Source: Arthrobacter russicus (lineage in GTDB: Bacteria; Actinomycetota; Actinomycetes; Actinomycetales; Micrococcaceae). From it: a stretch of 64,000 bases of DNA. A model generated the notes under the pieces. That model ran no database searches. It worked only from the letters and a program-made list of their open reading frames with translations, and was not told where the DNA came from. Of this stretch, positions 16,746-25,299 are shown one piece after another. The position numbers and the translations under genes are program-made. Where the stretch lies: assembly GCF_031454135.1 (NCBI RefSeq), contig NZ_JAVDQF010000001.1:1798001-1862000 (forward strand). Direction: 5' to 3'. Every line of letters starts with the position of its first letter. Within the stretch, counting starts at the first letter, position 1.

Positions 16746-18752
16746 TCAGCGGCTGACCAGCCCGGCGAACAACGCCAACTTGAAGTTCACGCTGCCCAAG
16801 CCAGTCACATCGTCGTAGCCCTTGGCGGTCTTGAGCGAGGTGTCCTGGTCGAGCGTGTTCAGGTATTTGTTGCCGGAAGCCGCACTCGTATACGCCAGCG
16901 CCACCGGGGTTTTCGGCGGCTGCACATCGGTGAACACCGAGGGCACGAGTTTGCTCAGCTTGTACAGCGCGGGGTTCGCGAACCCGAAGACATTGCCGCT
17001 GATCTGCTGTGCGACCGCAGCCTGACCGGCAGCCAGCGGGGTGGCCAACGAGGTGCCGCCGATCGACTCGGTCAGGTAGTCGCCGGTCTGCAGGGTCTCG
17101 TCATCGACGATCGGGCTCAGCCCGATCAGCATGCCGGTGTACGGATCGGCCAGCGAGGCGATGTCCGGGGAAACCCGGTGCCCTTTGGCCAGTGAGTCGG
17201 GCACGACGCCCTTCTGGTATGCGGGCTGGTCGAAGACCGCGCTCACCCCGCCGCCGGCTCCGCCGCCCTGCCGCTGGCCGGGCGCGGGGCTCTCGTATGC
17301 CGTGCTGCCGTCCGGGTTGCTGATCACTTTGTCCAGCCGATTCCCCCAACCGGTTTCGAAAAGGTAATTGCCGGCGCGGTCGACCTCCAACGACGTGCCG
17401 CCGACCGAGGTGACCCACGGCGAGCTGGCCGGGAAATCGGGCGAGGGGTAGCCCAGCTTGGCCGCCTGATCGCCGTTGTCCCCGCTGGAGAAATACAGGC
17501 CGATACCCTCTCCGGCAGCCTGCAAGTGGATGTTGACCGTGCCGTCGATGACGTCTTGGGGCAACGCCTCACCGACGTTGCCGTAGCTGTTCGAAACGAT
17601 GTTGGCCAACTTGCCGTCCAAAATCTTGGACATCGCAACGTCCAGTCCGCCACCGCAGTTGAAGCCGCCCACATAGAGGATGTTGGCCTGCGGAGCGGTC
17701 GCGTGCACCGAGTCGACGTCGAGCGACTGCTCGCCCTGCCAGCCGCTGGGGAACTGGCAATTGGCCTGGTCGCTGAACTCCGCCGGGGTCGGCACGATCT
17801 CCCGGTAGCTCTTGCTGTCCATCGCCGGCAATCCGTTGTCCTTGGAGTACCGGTTGATGTCCGCCAGCATGCTCGGCGAGGCGTAGGCATCGATGATCGC
17901 CACGGTTTGACCGGCGCCGCCGAAGAGCTTTTTACCGGCCGGATCGTTGGGCAACCCGTAAGCACTGCGCACCTGGCTGGGCGTATAGCCGCAGCCGAAG
18001 GTGCTGAAAGCGGTCTTGCCGTACGCCTCGGGCAAGCTGTCTTGATGCTCGTTGTAATAGTTCGAGCACTCCGCAGACGGCTTCGGCTTGGGCCTGGCCT
18101 GATCGGTGCCGATTCCGGCCGACGGATCGGATTCCTCGAAATCGCCCGCCGTGCGGTTGGTCGGCTTGGTGTTCAACCGGCCTTGGTCGATGCTCAGACC
18201 CTGCACCAGCGGCGCGATGGCCGGCGCCACCCGGGGCACCGAGCTCGGCCCGACCAGCGTGCTGCCCTTGAAGTTGTAATTGTGCAGCGTGGTGTTGAAC
18301 GCGGCCGACATCTGGGTCGCCGTGCCGCGGAACACTACATAGAGCCGGCTCTGCGGGACCGCGGTGATGCTGAACCCCTGCGCCTTGAGCTGACCGACGA
18401 CTTTGTCGGAATCCTGCTGGCTCGGGGCGAAGCGCTTGATCCAGGCATCCGGGGTCAGCCACTTTTTGAAGCCGGGGTTGCCCGGGGTGGAAACCGCAGT
18501 GGCCAAGGCTTCGGCCCCTGCTTTGTCCCGCAGCGGCAGGTAGATTTCACCTTCCACCGTGGTGTCGTCTGCCGTGATCCCCTGATCGTTGGCGGTATTG
18601 GCCCAGCTGGGCACCGCGTCGGGGAAGGAGTTGTCGATGGAAACCGGCGAAGCGATCGCCGCCGTCGAACCCAAAGCCAGGACACACGCCGTCGTGGCTC
18701 CGATGGCTACTGCTTTTTGCAGCCATCGAGAATTCATCCGTGGATTTTTCAT
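16746..18752 (-). CDS. Secreted S53 family peptidase (sedolisin)
   Basis: 668-residue extracellular acid-type serine-carboxyl protease. Signal peptide to about residue 35 (TTACVLALGSTAAIASP). Pro-kumamolisin-type activation domain, about 45-195 (YLPLRDKAGAEALATAVSTP, FKKWLTPDAWIKRFAPS). Catalytic domain with Glu341 and Asp345 (GWQGEQSLDVDSVH), oxyanion Asp425 (FSSGDNG) and nucleophile Ser568 (ESIGGTSLATPLAAGQ). The motif here is GGTS rather than the usual SGTS, but Ser and the following Pro are kept. The calcium site near the C-terminus is present (VFTDV, GYDDVTGLGSVNF). A GGAAGAA lies 7 bases before the start. Not in an operon; flanked by hairpins on both sides. Confidence 0.93.
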   Translation of the reverse strand: MKNPRMNSRWLQKAVAIGATTACVLALGSTAAIASPVSIDNSFPDAVPSWANTANDQGITADDTTVEGEIYLPLRDKAGAEALATAVSTPGNPGFKKWLTPDAWIKRFAPSQQDSDKVVGQLKAQGFSITAVPQSRLYVVFRGTATQMSAAFNTTLHNYNFKGSTLVGPSSVPRVAPAIAPLVQGLSIDQGRLNTKPTNRTAGDFEESDPSAGIGTDQARPKPKPSAECSNYYNEHQDSLPEAYGKTAFSTFGCGYTPSQVRSAYGLPNDPAGKKLFGGAGQTVAIIDAYASPSMLADINRYSKDNGLPAMDSKSYREIVPTPAEFSDQANCQFPSGWQGEQSLDVDSVHATAPQANILYVGGFNCGGGLDVAMSKILDGKLANIVSNSYGNVGEALPQDVIDGTVNIHLQAAGEGIGLYFSSGDNGDQAAKLGYPSPDFPASSPWVTSVGGTSLEVDRAGNYLFETGWGNRLDKVISNPDGSTAYESPAPGQRQGGGAGGGVSAVFDQPAYQKGVVPDSLAKGHRVSPDIASLADPYTGMLIGLSPIVDDETLQTGDYLTESIGGTSLATPLAAGQAAVAQQISGNVFGFANPALYKLSKLVPSVFTDVQPPKTPVALAYTSAASGNKYLNTLDQDTSLKTAKGYDDVTGLGSVNFKLALFAGLVSR

Positions 18753-18877
18753 TCAATTTCTTCCACTCTTCAGGCACCCTTTGTGCCTGCACGAGGTTGA
18801 TCGTAAGCCCGACGGCGCGTGGAAAATAGGTTTCTCAGGCAATTATTTCCGGAAGCGTCGAGATTCGCCTTAAAGCG

Positions 18878-18917
18878 GCTTTCCCAGCATTCTTCGCTGG
18901 AAGAATGCTGGGAAAGC
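18878..18917 (-). terminator. Strong terminator-like hairpin after first secretory lipase
   Basis: Perfect 17-base arms (GCTTTCCCAGCATTCTT and its complement) around a 6-base loop CGCTGG. It is 31 bases past the stop of the lipase gene, upstream of the sedolisin gene on the same strand, so it separates the two transcription units. Confidence 0.75.
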
Positions 18918-18947
18918 AGGGTTAATTTTCCGGGCGTTCCGAGTCGG

Positions 18948-20204
18948 TCAGACTGCCCAACAGTTGTTCGTCGCCGGCAGTCCGGCGACCCGGCCTTCGA
19001 GGAAGCCGAACAGGTTCGGCAGCAATGCGGCATATCCGCCCACGTGGGTGGGTACCAAGGTATTCGTCCATTCCACAGTGCTGCCTTTGGCACACCAGCG
19101 CTTGGCGAACTCGCGCGCCTGCTGGGCCGGGATGACGTCGTCGAACAGGCTCTGGCCGACCATCACCGGAGCGCTCGGCTTGCCGACCACGCCGAGTTTC
19201 TGTTTGTCGAGAACCGTCTTGAGCGGACCTGAAGTCGTCAGCTGGGAGAGTTTCTTGCCGGAATTCGTCAGGGTTCCGGTATTCAGGAACGCCGCCGAGG
19301 GAAGCGTGGTGAAGAGGCATTCCTGCGCCGTCTTGGCCAGCGTTGCCTGGCCTTTGGCGTTGGCATAATCGGCGACATTGAATCCTTCTGCAGCAGCCAG
19401 GCCATTGACCGCATAGAGCAGGAACCCGGTGTAAAGACCGCCGTCGATGTTGCTGGCCACCGCCTGCAGGTCCGCCGGGACCGCACCGGCATAGGTGCCG
19501 ATCAGCTTCAGCTCCGGCGCATAGGCCGAGGCCAGCTCGGCCGCGGAAGCCGCCGCGCCGCCGCCCTGCGAATAGCCCACAATGCCCACCCGGGTGTTCG
19601 CGGTCAGCCCAGGGATATTCAGGTTGAGCGCAGCCCTGGCCATGTCCAGCACCGCGTGCCCCTGGGATTCCCGGGCCAGATAGGTGTGCATGCCGTCGGT
19701 CCCGAGGCCTTCGTAGTCGGTGATCGCCACCGCATAGCCGCGGGCGAGCAGGCCTTTGATCAGCAGGCCTTCGTATTCCTGTCCCATCGCGAGCAATTTG
19801 CTGGGCGCACAGCTGTCGCCCTGGCCCTGGGTTCCAGGGGCCACCGTGACCAGCGGACGCGGGCCGAAGCCGATCCAACTGCCTTGCGGCATCAAGACCG
19901 TCCCGGTGACGCCGATCGGCTTGCCCTGGTTGTTGGTGCTCTTGTACATCACCCGGGTGACATTGGCCCCGGAAGAAATCAACTTGAGCGGATCGACGAA
20001 GAAACTCGAGGGCTGCTGCCGGATCAAGTCGCCGTTGTTGGCCGGAAAACTGGTGGGCGCTTGATAGAAGTCCGCCGGCGCAGCTTCTGTAGCGGGGCTG
20101 GCTGCCTGGGCGTTCGCGGTGCCGAGCACCAAGGACCCGGTCAGCGCGAGCGCGACCATTCCGGCAGTGGCGATTCTGCGTATTGCGGTACTGGATTGGC
20201 GCAT
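18948..20204 (-). CDS. Secretory lipase family protein (alpha/beta hydrolase), paralogue 1
   Basis: 418 residues of the LIP/secretory-lipase family (Candida lipase-like). Signal peptide ends near NAQAASP. The alpha/beta-hydrolase triad is visible: Ser212 in VGYSQGGG, an Asp at 355-356 in GQSLFDDVIP, and His387 in VPTHVGGY; typical family segments are VMYKSTNNQGKPIGVTGTV and YAVAITDYEGLGT. It should hydrolyse esters or triglycerides outside the cell. Near-identical architecture to the second lipase 1 kb upstream, so a local duplication. GGAG lies 8 bases before the ATG. Regulatory sites at 20246-20275 lie directly upstream. Confidence 0.9.
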   Translation of the reverse strand: MRQSSTAIRRIATAGMVALALTGSLVLGTANAQAASPATEAAPADFYQAPTSFPANNGDLIRQQPSSFFVDPLKLISSGANVTRVMYKSTNNQGKPIGVTGTVLMPQGSWIGFGPRPLVTVAPGTQGQGDSCAPSKLLAMGQEYEGLLIKGLLARGYAVAITDYEGLGTDGMHTYLARESQGHAVLDMARAALNLNIPGLTANTRVGIVGYSQGGGAAASAAELASAYAPELKLIGTYAGAVPADLQAVASNIDGGLYTGFLLYAVNGLAAAEGFNVADYANAKGQATLAKTAQECLFTTLPSAAFLNTGTLTNSGKKLSQLTTSGPLKTVLDKQKLGVVGKPSAPVMVGQSLFDDVIPAQQAREFAKRWCAKGSTVEWTNTLVPTHVGGYAALLPNLFGFLEGRVAGLPATNNCWAV

Positions 20205-20245
20205 ACTCTTATCTCCATTGATAATCGCCCGAACGGGCTATCGAG

Positions 20246-20261
20246 TGTGACACCTTTCACA
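20246..20261. promoter_or_regulatory. CRP/GlxR-type site upstream of first lipase
   Basis: TGTGACACCTTTCACA: both half sites of the CRP-family consensus TGTGA-N6-TCACA are perfect. Centre about 50 bases before the lipase start, and it directly abuts the palindrome at 20262. Regulator identity inferred. Confidence 0.6.
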
Positions 20262-20275
20262 TTACTGGCCAGTAA
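20262..20275. promoter_or_regulatory. TTAC-N6-GTAA operator-like palindrome, lipase 1
   Basis: Perfect 14-base palindrome TTACTGGCCAGTAA, 58 bases before the lipase start. On the coding strand it reads GTAAGTTACTGGCCAGTAA; a matching ATAAGTTAC-N6-GTAA lies at nearly the same distance ahead of the second lipase. Size and form suit a TetR-type repressor site, which is an inference. Confidence 0.55.
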
Positions 20276-20338
20276 CTTACCGCTACCGTTTCGTTATCCA
20301 CTCGTTACCTGAGAATCCACGCCGCGCGCTCTCCGCAG

Positions 20339-20406
20339 GCCCGTCCAATTGACAGGTTCAGTGGGCTAGGACGTCTCTGCCCACTGAAAGTTCTGATTGG
20401 ACGGGC
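20339..20406 (-). terminator. Two-tier hairpin after SpoU methyltransferase gene
   Basis: Outer arms GCCCGTCCAAT/ATTGGACGGGC (11 perfect pairs) and inner arms TTCAGTGGGC/GCCCACTGAA (10 perfect pairs) separated by short unpaired bulges. It starts about 30 bases past the methyltransferase stop in the direction of transcription. Confidence 0.65.
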
Positions 20407-20436
20407 GTGGGAAGGAACGGATCGACACCGGGAATC

Positions 20437-21129
20437 CTAGACCGACTGGTGGAACACGTGCCGGCGGATCCAGGCGTGCATGGCGATCGCGGCAGCAGCC
20501 GAGGCGTTGATCGACCGGGTGGAGCCGAACTGCGCGATGGAGAGCGTCGCCTCGGCTTTCTCATGCACCGCATCGGTCAAGCCCGGCCCCTCCTGGCCGA
20601 AGACCAGAACGCATTTGCGCGGCAGGTCATAGGTCTCCAGCGGCACCGAATCCGGGAAGTTGTCGATCCCGATCACCGCGATGCCTTCCGCTTCGGCCCA
20701 GGCCACGAAGTCTTCGACCGTCGGGTGGTGCCGGACGTGCTGATACTTGTCGGTGACCATGGCGCCTCGCCGGTTCCAACGGCGTCGGCCGATGATGTGC
20801 ACCTCTTTGGCCAAAAAGGCATTCGCGCAACGCACCACGGAGCCGATGTTCAAGTCGTGCTGCCAGTTTTCGATCGCCACATGGAACTCGTGCCGGCGCG
20901 CATCCAGCTCGGCGACGATCGCATCGTGTTTCCAGTAGCGGAATTCATCGACCACATTCCGGCGGTCGCCCTCGGCCAGCAATTCCGGATCCCAATGCTC
21001 GCCGACCGGCCATTCGCCCGACCAAGGGCCCAACCCCACCGGGTCCACCGGCCCGACCGGCTCTTCGGATCCACTCGACGGATCGGCAATCGCCGGAACT
21101 TCGCCGTCGTCTTTCAGCTCATCGCTCAC
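20437..21129 (-). CDS. SpoU/TrmH family RNA 2'-O-methyltransferase
   Basis: 230 residues: a 75-residue N-terminal extension (acidic, Pro/Gly-rich then DRRNVVDEFRYWKHDAIVAELD), and a SPOUT trefoil-knot domain with all three SpoU motifs: motif 1 HDLNIGSVVRCANAF (catalytic Arg), motif 2 VLVFGQEGPGL, and motif 3 SIAQFGSTRSINASAAAAIAMHAW. It would methylate a ribose 2'-OH in tRNA or rRNA using S-adenosylmethionine. The target cannot be named from sequence; the arrangement resembles actinobacterial TrmH-like proteins usually found alone. Followed by a strong hairpin and lying between the two lipase genes without evident link to them. Confidence 0.9.
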   Translation of the reverse strand: MSDELKDDGEVPAIADPSSGSEEPVGPVDPVGLGPWSGEWPVGEHWDPELLAEGDRRNVVDEFRYWKHDAIVAELDARRHEFHVAIENWQHDLNIGSVVRCANAFLAKEVHIIGRRRWNRRGAMVTDKYQHVRHHPTVEDFVAWAEAEGIAVIGIDNFPDSVPLETYDLPRKCVLVFGQEGPGLTDAVHEKAEATLSIAQFGSTRSINASAAAAIAMHAWIRRHVFHQSV

Positions 21130-21194
21130 CTGACTACCCTACTGGCAGCAGACTGCCCGGCCGGAACCGCACCGGCCGGGCAGTGTGCCAACGC

Positions 21195-22445
21195 TTACAG
21201 CGCCGCGCAGTTGTTGACTGCGGGCGAACCGTTCACCCGCGCAGCCAGAAAACCGAACATCGTCGGCAGGAATCCGGCTGCGGCCCCGACGTGCGTCGGG
21301 ACCACCGAATTCTCGAACTGCACCGTCGCGCCGCCTTGGCACCACTGCTGCGCCATCGCTTTGGTCTGCGTCGGCTCGATCACATCATCCAAGAGACTCT
21401 GCGCAACCAGGACCGGGAACTTGGTCGGCGCGGCCTTGCCGATCAGCTGCTTTTCCAATGCGGCCCGGATCGTCGGATCGGTTTGCGCCAGCACACTGAG
21501 CTTCTGGCCCGACAGCGTGTACTTGGCGGTGTCCTGGAAGGCGCTCGGCGCGATCGACTCCACGGTGCAGAGCCCGTCGTTCTGGGCGATCGCAGCCAAG
21601 CCGGCGGCGTTGGCGTACTTGGTCAGATCGATGTTTTCCGCGGTTGCGATCCCGGAGACCGCACTGAGCAGGAAGGCCTGGTAGAGGCCGCCCTCAAGGA
21701 ATTTCGCCACTTCCAGCAGATTGGCCGGAACCGCGCCGGCGTATGCGCCGATGATCTTCAGTTCCGGGGCGTAGCTTGCGGCCAATTCGGACGCTGCAGC
21801 AGTCGCTTCACCGCCCTGCGAGTACCCGGACAACAAAACCGGCCCATTGCCGGGCAGGCCGGCCAGCCCGGAACGCTGCGCCGCCCGGACGGCATCGAGT
21901 ACGGCGTTTCCGGTGGCGACCCGGGCCATGTAGGTGGACTTCGGCGCGGTCCCCACCCCTTGGTAGTCGGGAATCGTGACCGCGTATCCAGCCGCCAGGA
22001 GGCCTTTGACGATCGCCCCTTCGTAATCTTCGCCGGTTGCCAAGCGCTTGGACGGCGCGCATTGGTCGCCGTTGCCCTTGGTCCCCGGGTTGAAGGCCAC
22101 CAACGGGCGCTCGCTCACGCCCAGCCAGGGCCGCAGTGGATCCTGCAGTTTCAGCCACGGGGTCTTCGGCATCAACACCGTACCGGTGGCGGCGATCGGT
22201 TGCCCTTGGGAGTCGGTGCTTTTGTACATGATCCGCTGCACCTGCGCTTGAGCCGGTGTGAGCTTGAGCGGCTCCAGATAGAAGCTGGAAGCCTCCTGCT
22301 TGACGATCGTGCCGTTTTGCGCCGGCAACGTCGCCGGAATCGCGTAGAAGTCTTCGGCCGCATTCGCGGCGCCCAACGGAATGAGCAAACTCGCAGCGAG
22401 CGCGGACAACGCCGCAAGCCCGCCGATGGTGTGCCTGGTCTTCAT
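21195..22445 (-). CDS. Secretory lipase family protein (alpha/beta hydrolase), paralogue 2
   Basis: 416 residues, signal peptide to about LGAANAAE. Same family and layout as the lipase at 18948: VQRIMYKSTDSQGQPIAATGTVLMP, NPGTKGNGDQCAPSKRLA, nucleophile Ser209 in LLSGYSQGGEA, Asp in AQSLLDDVIEP, His in VVPTHVGAAAGF, and a terminal AVNNCAAL that parallels ATNNCWAV of the other copy. The start MKTRHTIGG is used because AGGGG lies 6 bases ahead and the signal peptide begins there. Extracellular esterase/lipase; substrate unknown. A TTAC-N6-GTAA site lies 52 bases upstream. Confidence 0.9.
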   Translation of the reverse strand: MKTRHTIGGLAALSALAASLLIPLGAANAAEDFYAIPATLPAQNGTIVKQEASSFYLEPLKLTPAQAQVQRIMYKSTDSQGQPIAATGTVLMPKTPWLKLQDPLRPWLGVSERPLVAFNPGTKGNGDQCAPSKRLATGEDYEGAIVKGLLAAGYAVTIPDYQGVGTAPKSTYMARVATGNAVLDAVRAAQRSGLAGLPGNGPVLLSGYSQGGEATAAASELAASYAPELKIIGAYAGAVPANLLEVAKFLEGGLYQAFLLSAVSGIATAENIDLTKYANAAGLAAIAQNDGLCTVESIAPSAFQDTAKYTLSGQKLSVLAQTDPTIRAALEKQLIGKAAPTKFPVLVAQSLLDDVIEPTQTKAMAQQWCQGGATVQFENSVVPTHVGAAAGFLPTMFGFLAARVNGSPAVNNCAAL

Positions 22446-22496
22446 CAGATCCCCTTCTGAACAATCCCCCAACGTGACCCTCGCCACAGCTTAAAC

Positions 22497-22510
22497 TTAC
22501 CCACGGGTAA
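22497..22510. promoter_or_regulatory. TTAC-N6-GTAA operator-like palindrome, lipase 2
   Basis: TTACCCACGGGTAA (6-base arms, 2-base centre), in the same context and nearly the same distance to the start as the site ahead of lipase 1. On the coding strand it reads ATAAGTTACCCGTGGGTAA. Confidence 0.5.
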
Positions 22511-22534
22511 CTTATCCCTGACAAGCCGTTTCGA

Positions 22535-22556
22535 CTGTGAATCAGACGATTCACAG
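22535..22556. promoter_or_regulatory. Inverted repeat in lipase 2 / phosphatase divergent region
   Basis: CTGTGAATC-AGAC-GATTCACAG, perfect 9-base arms. It contains TGTGA and TCACA but with a 10-base rather than 6-base spacing, so it is not a standard CRP-type site. It could be an operator for either divergent gene. Confidence 0.4.
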
Positions 22557-22666
22557 CAATGCCGAATCGAAAGTCCGGGCTCCCCGCGGCAGCGGACTCC
22601 GCCCTTGCCGGGCAGACAGTGAACCGCCCGGTGGCTGATCCAGCGCAAACGGTGGAAGATTGACCC

Positions 22667-23461
22667 ATGGCACATGACGAACCGCGCAACGCCGCAGACA
22701 TCGAATGTTGGCTCACCGATATGGACGGCGTGCTGGTGCACGAAAACCAGGCCGTCCCCGGCGCCGCCGAACTGATCCAACGCTGGGTGGACACTTCCAA
22801 GCGGTTCTTGGTGCTGACCAACAACTCGATCTACACGCCCCGGGACCTCGCCGCCCGGTTGAAGGCTTCCGGATTGGAGGTCCCGGAGGAAAACCTCTGG
22901 ACTTCGGCGCTGGCGACCGCCGAGTTCCTGAAATCGCAAATGCCGGGCGGCCGGGCTTTCGTGATCGGCGAGGCCGGATTGACCACGGCGCTGCACGAAG
23001 CCGGCTTCATCCTCACCGACCAGAATCCCGACTACGTGGTGTTGGGCGAAACCCGGACGTACTCGTTCGAAGCAATCACCCAGGCGATCCGTCTGATCGC
23101 CGACGGCGCGCGGTTCATCGCGACCAACCCGGATGCCACCGGGCCGTCGAAGGAAGGCCCCTTGCCGGCCACCGGCGCGATCGCAGCCTTGATCACGAAG
23201 GCGACCAATCGCGAGCCCTACATCGTGGGGAAACCGAATCCGATGATGTTCCGTTCCGCGATGAACCAGATCGAAGCCCATTCGGAAACCACTGCGATGA
23301 TCGGCGACCGGATGGACACCGACATCATCGCGGGCATGGAAGCCGGGCTGCACACCGTGCTGGTGATGACCGGAATCACCCAGCCCGGTGATGTGGAAGC
23401 CTACCCGTTCCGTCCGGACCAGACCTTGGATTCGGTTGCGGATCTGATCCCGCTGGTTTAG
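22667..23461 (+). CDS. HAD-IIA family hydrolase (NagD-like phosphatase)
   Basis: 264 residues, cytoplasmic. HAD motifs: I at LTDMDGVLV (nucleophile Asp18, Asp20), II at VLTNNS, III/IV at VGKPNPMMF and MIGDRMDTDIIAGMEAGLHTVLV. The C2B cap between motifs II and III (DYVVLGETRTYSFEAI, FIATNPDATGPSKEG) marks subclass IIA, which includes NagD and pNPPase-type phosphatases of UMP and sugar phosphates. The substrate is uncertain. Ends convergently with the GH20 gene: their stop codons overlap, leaving no room for a terminator between them. Confidence 0.9.
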   Translation: MAHDEPRNAADIECWLTDMDGVLVHENQAVPGAAELIQRWVDTSKRFLVLTNNSIYTPRDLAARLKASGLEVPEENLWTSALATAEFLKSQMPGGRAFVIGEAGLTTALHEAGFILTDQNPDYVVLGETRTYSFEAITQAIRLIADGARFIATNPDATGPSKEGPLPATGAIAALITKATNREPYIVGKPNPMMFRSAMNQIEAHSETTAMIGDRMDTDIIAGMEAGLHTVLVMTGITQPGDVEAYPFRPDQTLDSVADLIPLV

Positions 23462-25170
23462 CGCGAGCTCCAGGGAATGTCGGCAGCCTTGTTGTAGCCG
23501 ATCCCCATTGCTTCCCAGCGTTTGGAATGCTCCAGGACCCGGCGCACCAACTCCTGATAACTGGGTTGGGTGCTCCGATCCACGCTGGGGCTCCAGCCCA
23601 GTTCGGCCACTGCAGGAAGTCTCGGGAAGAGCATGAAATCGGTGTAGGTCCGGGCTGGAGCGTAAACCCGGGTGGGGCCGAACGGCTTGTCACCGAACTG
23701 GTTGGCACTGTCGCTCCACAATGAGGCTTCGACGCCGAGCACTGCGGATTCGGCGATCGGCGCTCCACCCAGCACCGTGGTGGGTTCCCAGTTCCACGCG
23801 GTACGCAGGTTGATCAGACCGGCCCAGCTGCGGCCGTAGGCGGTCTGATTGTCGTATTTCATGTCCAGATATGAGCGATTCGCCGGCGACAAGACCAACT
23901 GGTGGCCCGCGTCGACGGCTTGCCGAGCCATCGCGGCATCGGCCGAACCGGGGGCAGTCCCCCAATATTGCATCACCGCTCCGGCAGGCAAGGGCGCACC
24001 CTTGATCCATTCGTGCCAGGCAATCACCTTCTTGCCCGCGGCCGTCGCCACCTCATTGGCCATCGCGGTATAGGCCGTGTACTGCTCCGCAGTGGCTTTC
24101 GGCGACTCGTCTCCGCCAATGTGCAGATACCGCCCGGGGTTTTGCGCCGCCACGTCGTTGAGCACCGAGACCAGGAACTTCCGGACTTCGTCCCGGCGCT
24201 GCTGGTTCTGCAAGCCGACCAGGGAGATTCCGACGTCGAACCCGGAGTAGGGCGGAATCGCTTTCCCGTCGTCGTTGATCTCCGGAATCGAGGCCAGCGC
24301 GGCAGACGTGTGGCCGGGGCCGTCGATTTCCGGCACGATCTCGACGAACCGGCTGCCGGCATAGGCCACCAGGTCGGCATATTCCTGTTTGGTGTAGAAC
24401 CACGGCCCTGAGCCGGCCACCGGATCGACGGTGCCGGGGGCGAAGCCGCTTTGCGTGCTCGCCCCGGTTTTGGTCAGCTCCGGGTATGCGTCGATCACGG
24501 TCCGCCAACCTTGGTCATCACTGAGGTGCAGGTGCAGCACGTTCAGCTTGTACAACGCCATTTGGTCGATGACCCGCTTGACATCGGCCAGCGGCACGAA
24601 GCGGCGGGCCGGATCGAGCATTACCGCGCGGTAGCCGAATCGAGGTCCGTCCACGATCTCAGCCGCCGAAATGTTCCATTCCGCCGTCACCTGCTGCCGC
24701 GACTCGATGCGGGCCGGCAGGAGTTGCCGCAGAGTCTGCACGGCGCGGAACGCGCCTTCCGGTCCGGCCGCGGAAACCATGACTCGGAGGCTGGAGACCG
24801 AAAGCCGGTAGTCTTCTGCCGCCAAGCTCTGGTCCAGTCCGAACTCGATCACCGGACCGGACTGGCTTCCCGCGGCATTGACAACCGCCAGCTGCCAACC
24901 GGTAGCCGGAGCGAGCCGGGCCGCCAAATACTCGCCAACCGGACGGAACTGCGCACCGACCACGATTTGCGTCGTCGATTTCAGTTGGAATGTCCCACCG
25001 AGGCCGACGACGAAGCTCTTCGGCCACGGGATGATCGCCGGCAACACCCCGGCGACCTGCGGTACCGCAGCAGAGGCCTGGCCTGCCGGCAGCGCCGAAG
25101 CCAGCAGCAGCGCAGCCGATCCGGTAGCCAAACTGGTCAGCACTTTTCGCCGTGATGGATCAACCGCCAT
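23458..25170 (-). CDS. Tat-exported beta-N-acetylhexosaminidase (GH20)
   Basis: 570 residues. The N-terminus DPSRRKVLTSLATGSAALLLASAL with AQASA-like QASAAVP is a twin-arginine (Tat) signal, so it is exported folded. A GH20b-type N-terminal domain (about 45-170) is followed by the TIM barrel with LDPARRFVPLADVKRVID, LHLHLSDDQGW, IVPEIDGPGHT and the catalytic Asp354-Glu355 in RYLHIGGDESP; a Trp-rich active site follows (VIAWHEWIKG, WEPTTVLGG). It removes terminal GlcNAc or GalNAc from chitooligosaccharides or glycoconjugates. The start MAVDPSRRK keeps the Tat motif at the N-terminus, with GGGGG upstream. No cell-wall anchor. Confidence 0.93.
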   Translation of the reverse strand: MAVDPSRRKVLTSLATGSAALLLASALPAGQASAAVPQVAGVLPAIIPWPKSFVVGLGGTFQLKSTTQIVVGAQFRPVGEYLAARLAPATGWQLAVVNAAGSQSGPVIEFGLDQSLAAEDYRLSVSSLRVMVSAAGPEGAFRAVQTLRQLLPARIESRQQVTAEWNISAAEIVDGPRFGYRAVMLDPARRFVPLADVKRVIDQMALYKLNVLHLHLSDDQGWRTVIDAYPELTKTGASTQSGFAPGTVDPVAGSGPWFYTKQEYADLVAYAGSRFVEIVPEIDGPGHTSAALASIPEINDDGKAIPPYSGFDVGISLVGLQNQQRRDEVRKFLVSVLNDVAAQNPGRYLHIGGDESPKATAEQYTAYTAMANEVATAAGKKVIAWHEWIKGAPLPAGAVMQYWGTAPGSADAAMARQAVDAGHQLVLSPANRSYLDMKYDNQTAYGRSWAGLINLRTAWNWEPTTVLGGAPIAESAVLGVEASLWSDSANQFGDKPFGPTRVYAPARTYTDFMLFPRLPAVAELGWSPSVDRSTQPSYQELVRRVLEHSKRWEAMGIGYNKAADIPWSSR

Positions 25171-25299
25171 GTCGGTCAGCCCCCGATGGGTTGTGCGGCT
25201 GACCGTCAACGCGACCGCAGCCTGGTTGGTTATGGCGTAAATCTAGTAAACAAGATCATATTCGCTCACATCCCGGCTGCATAGGGCAGACCGCCGAAT

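Noticed and set aside
22535..22556. TGTGA...TCACA repeat as a third CRP-type site
   Set aside because: The half sites are 10 rather than 6 bases apart; kept only as an unassigned inverted repeat.
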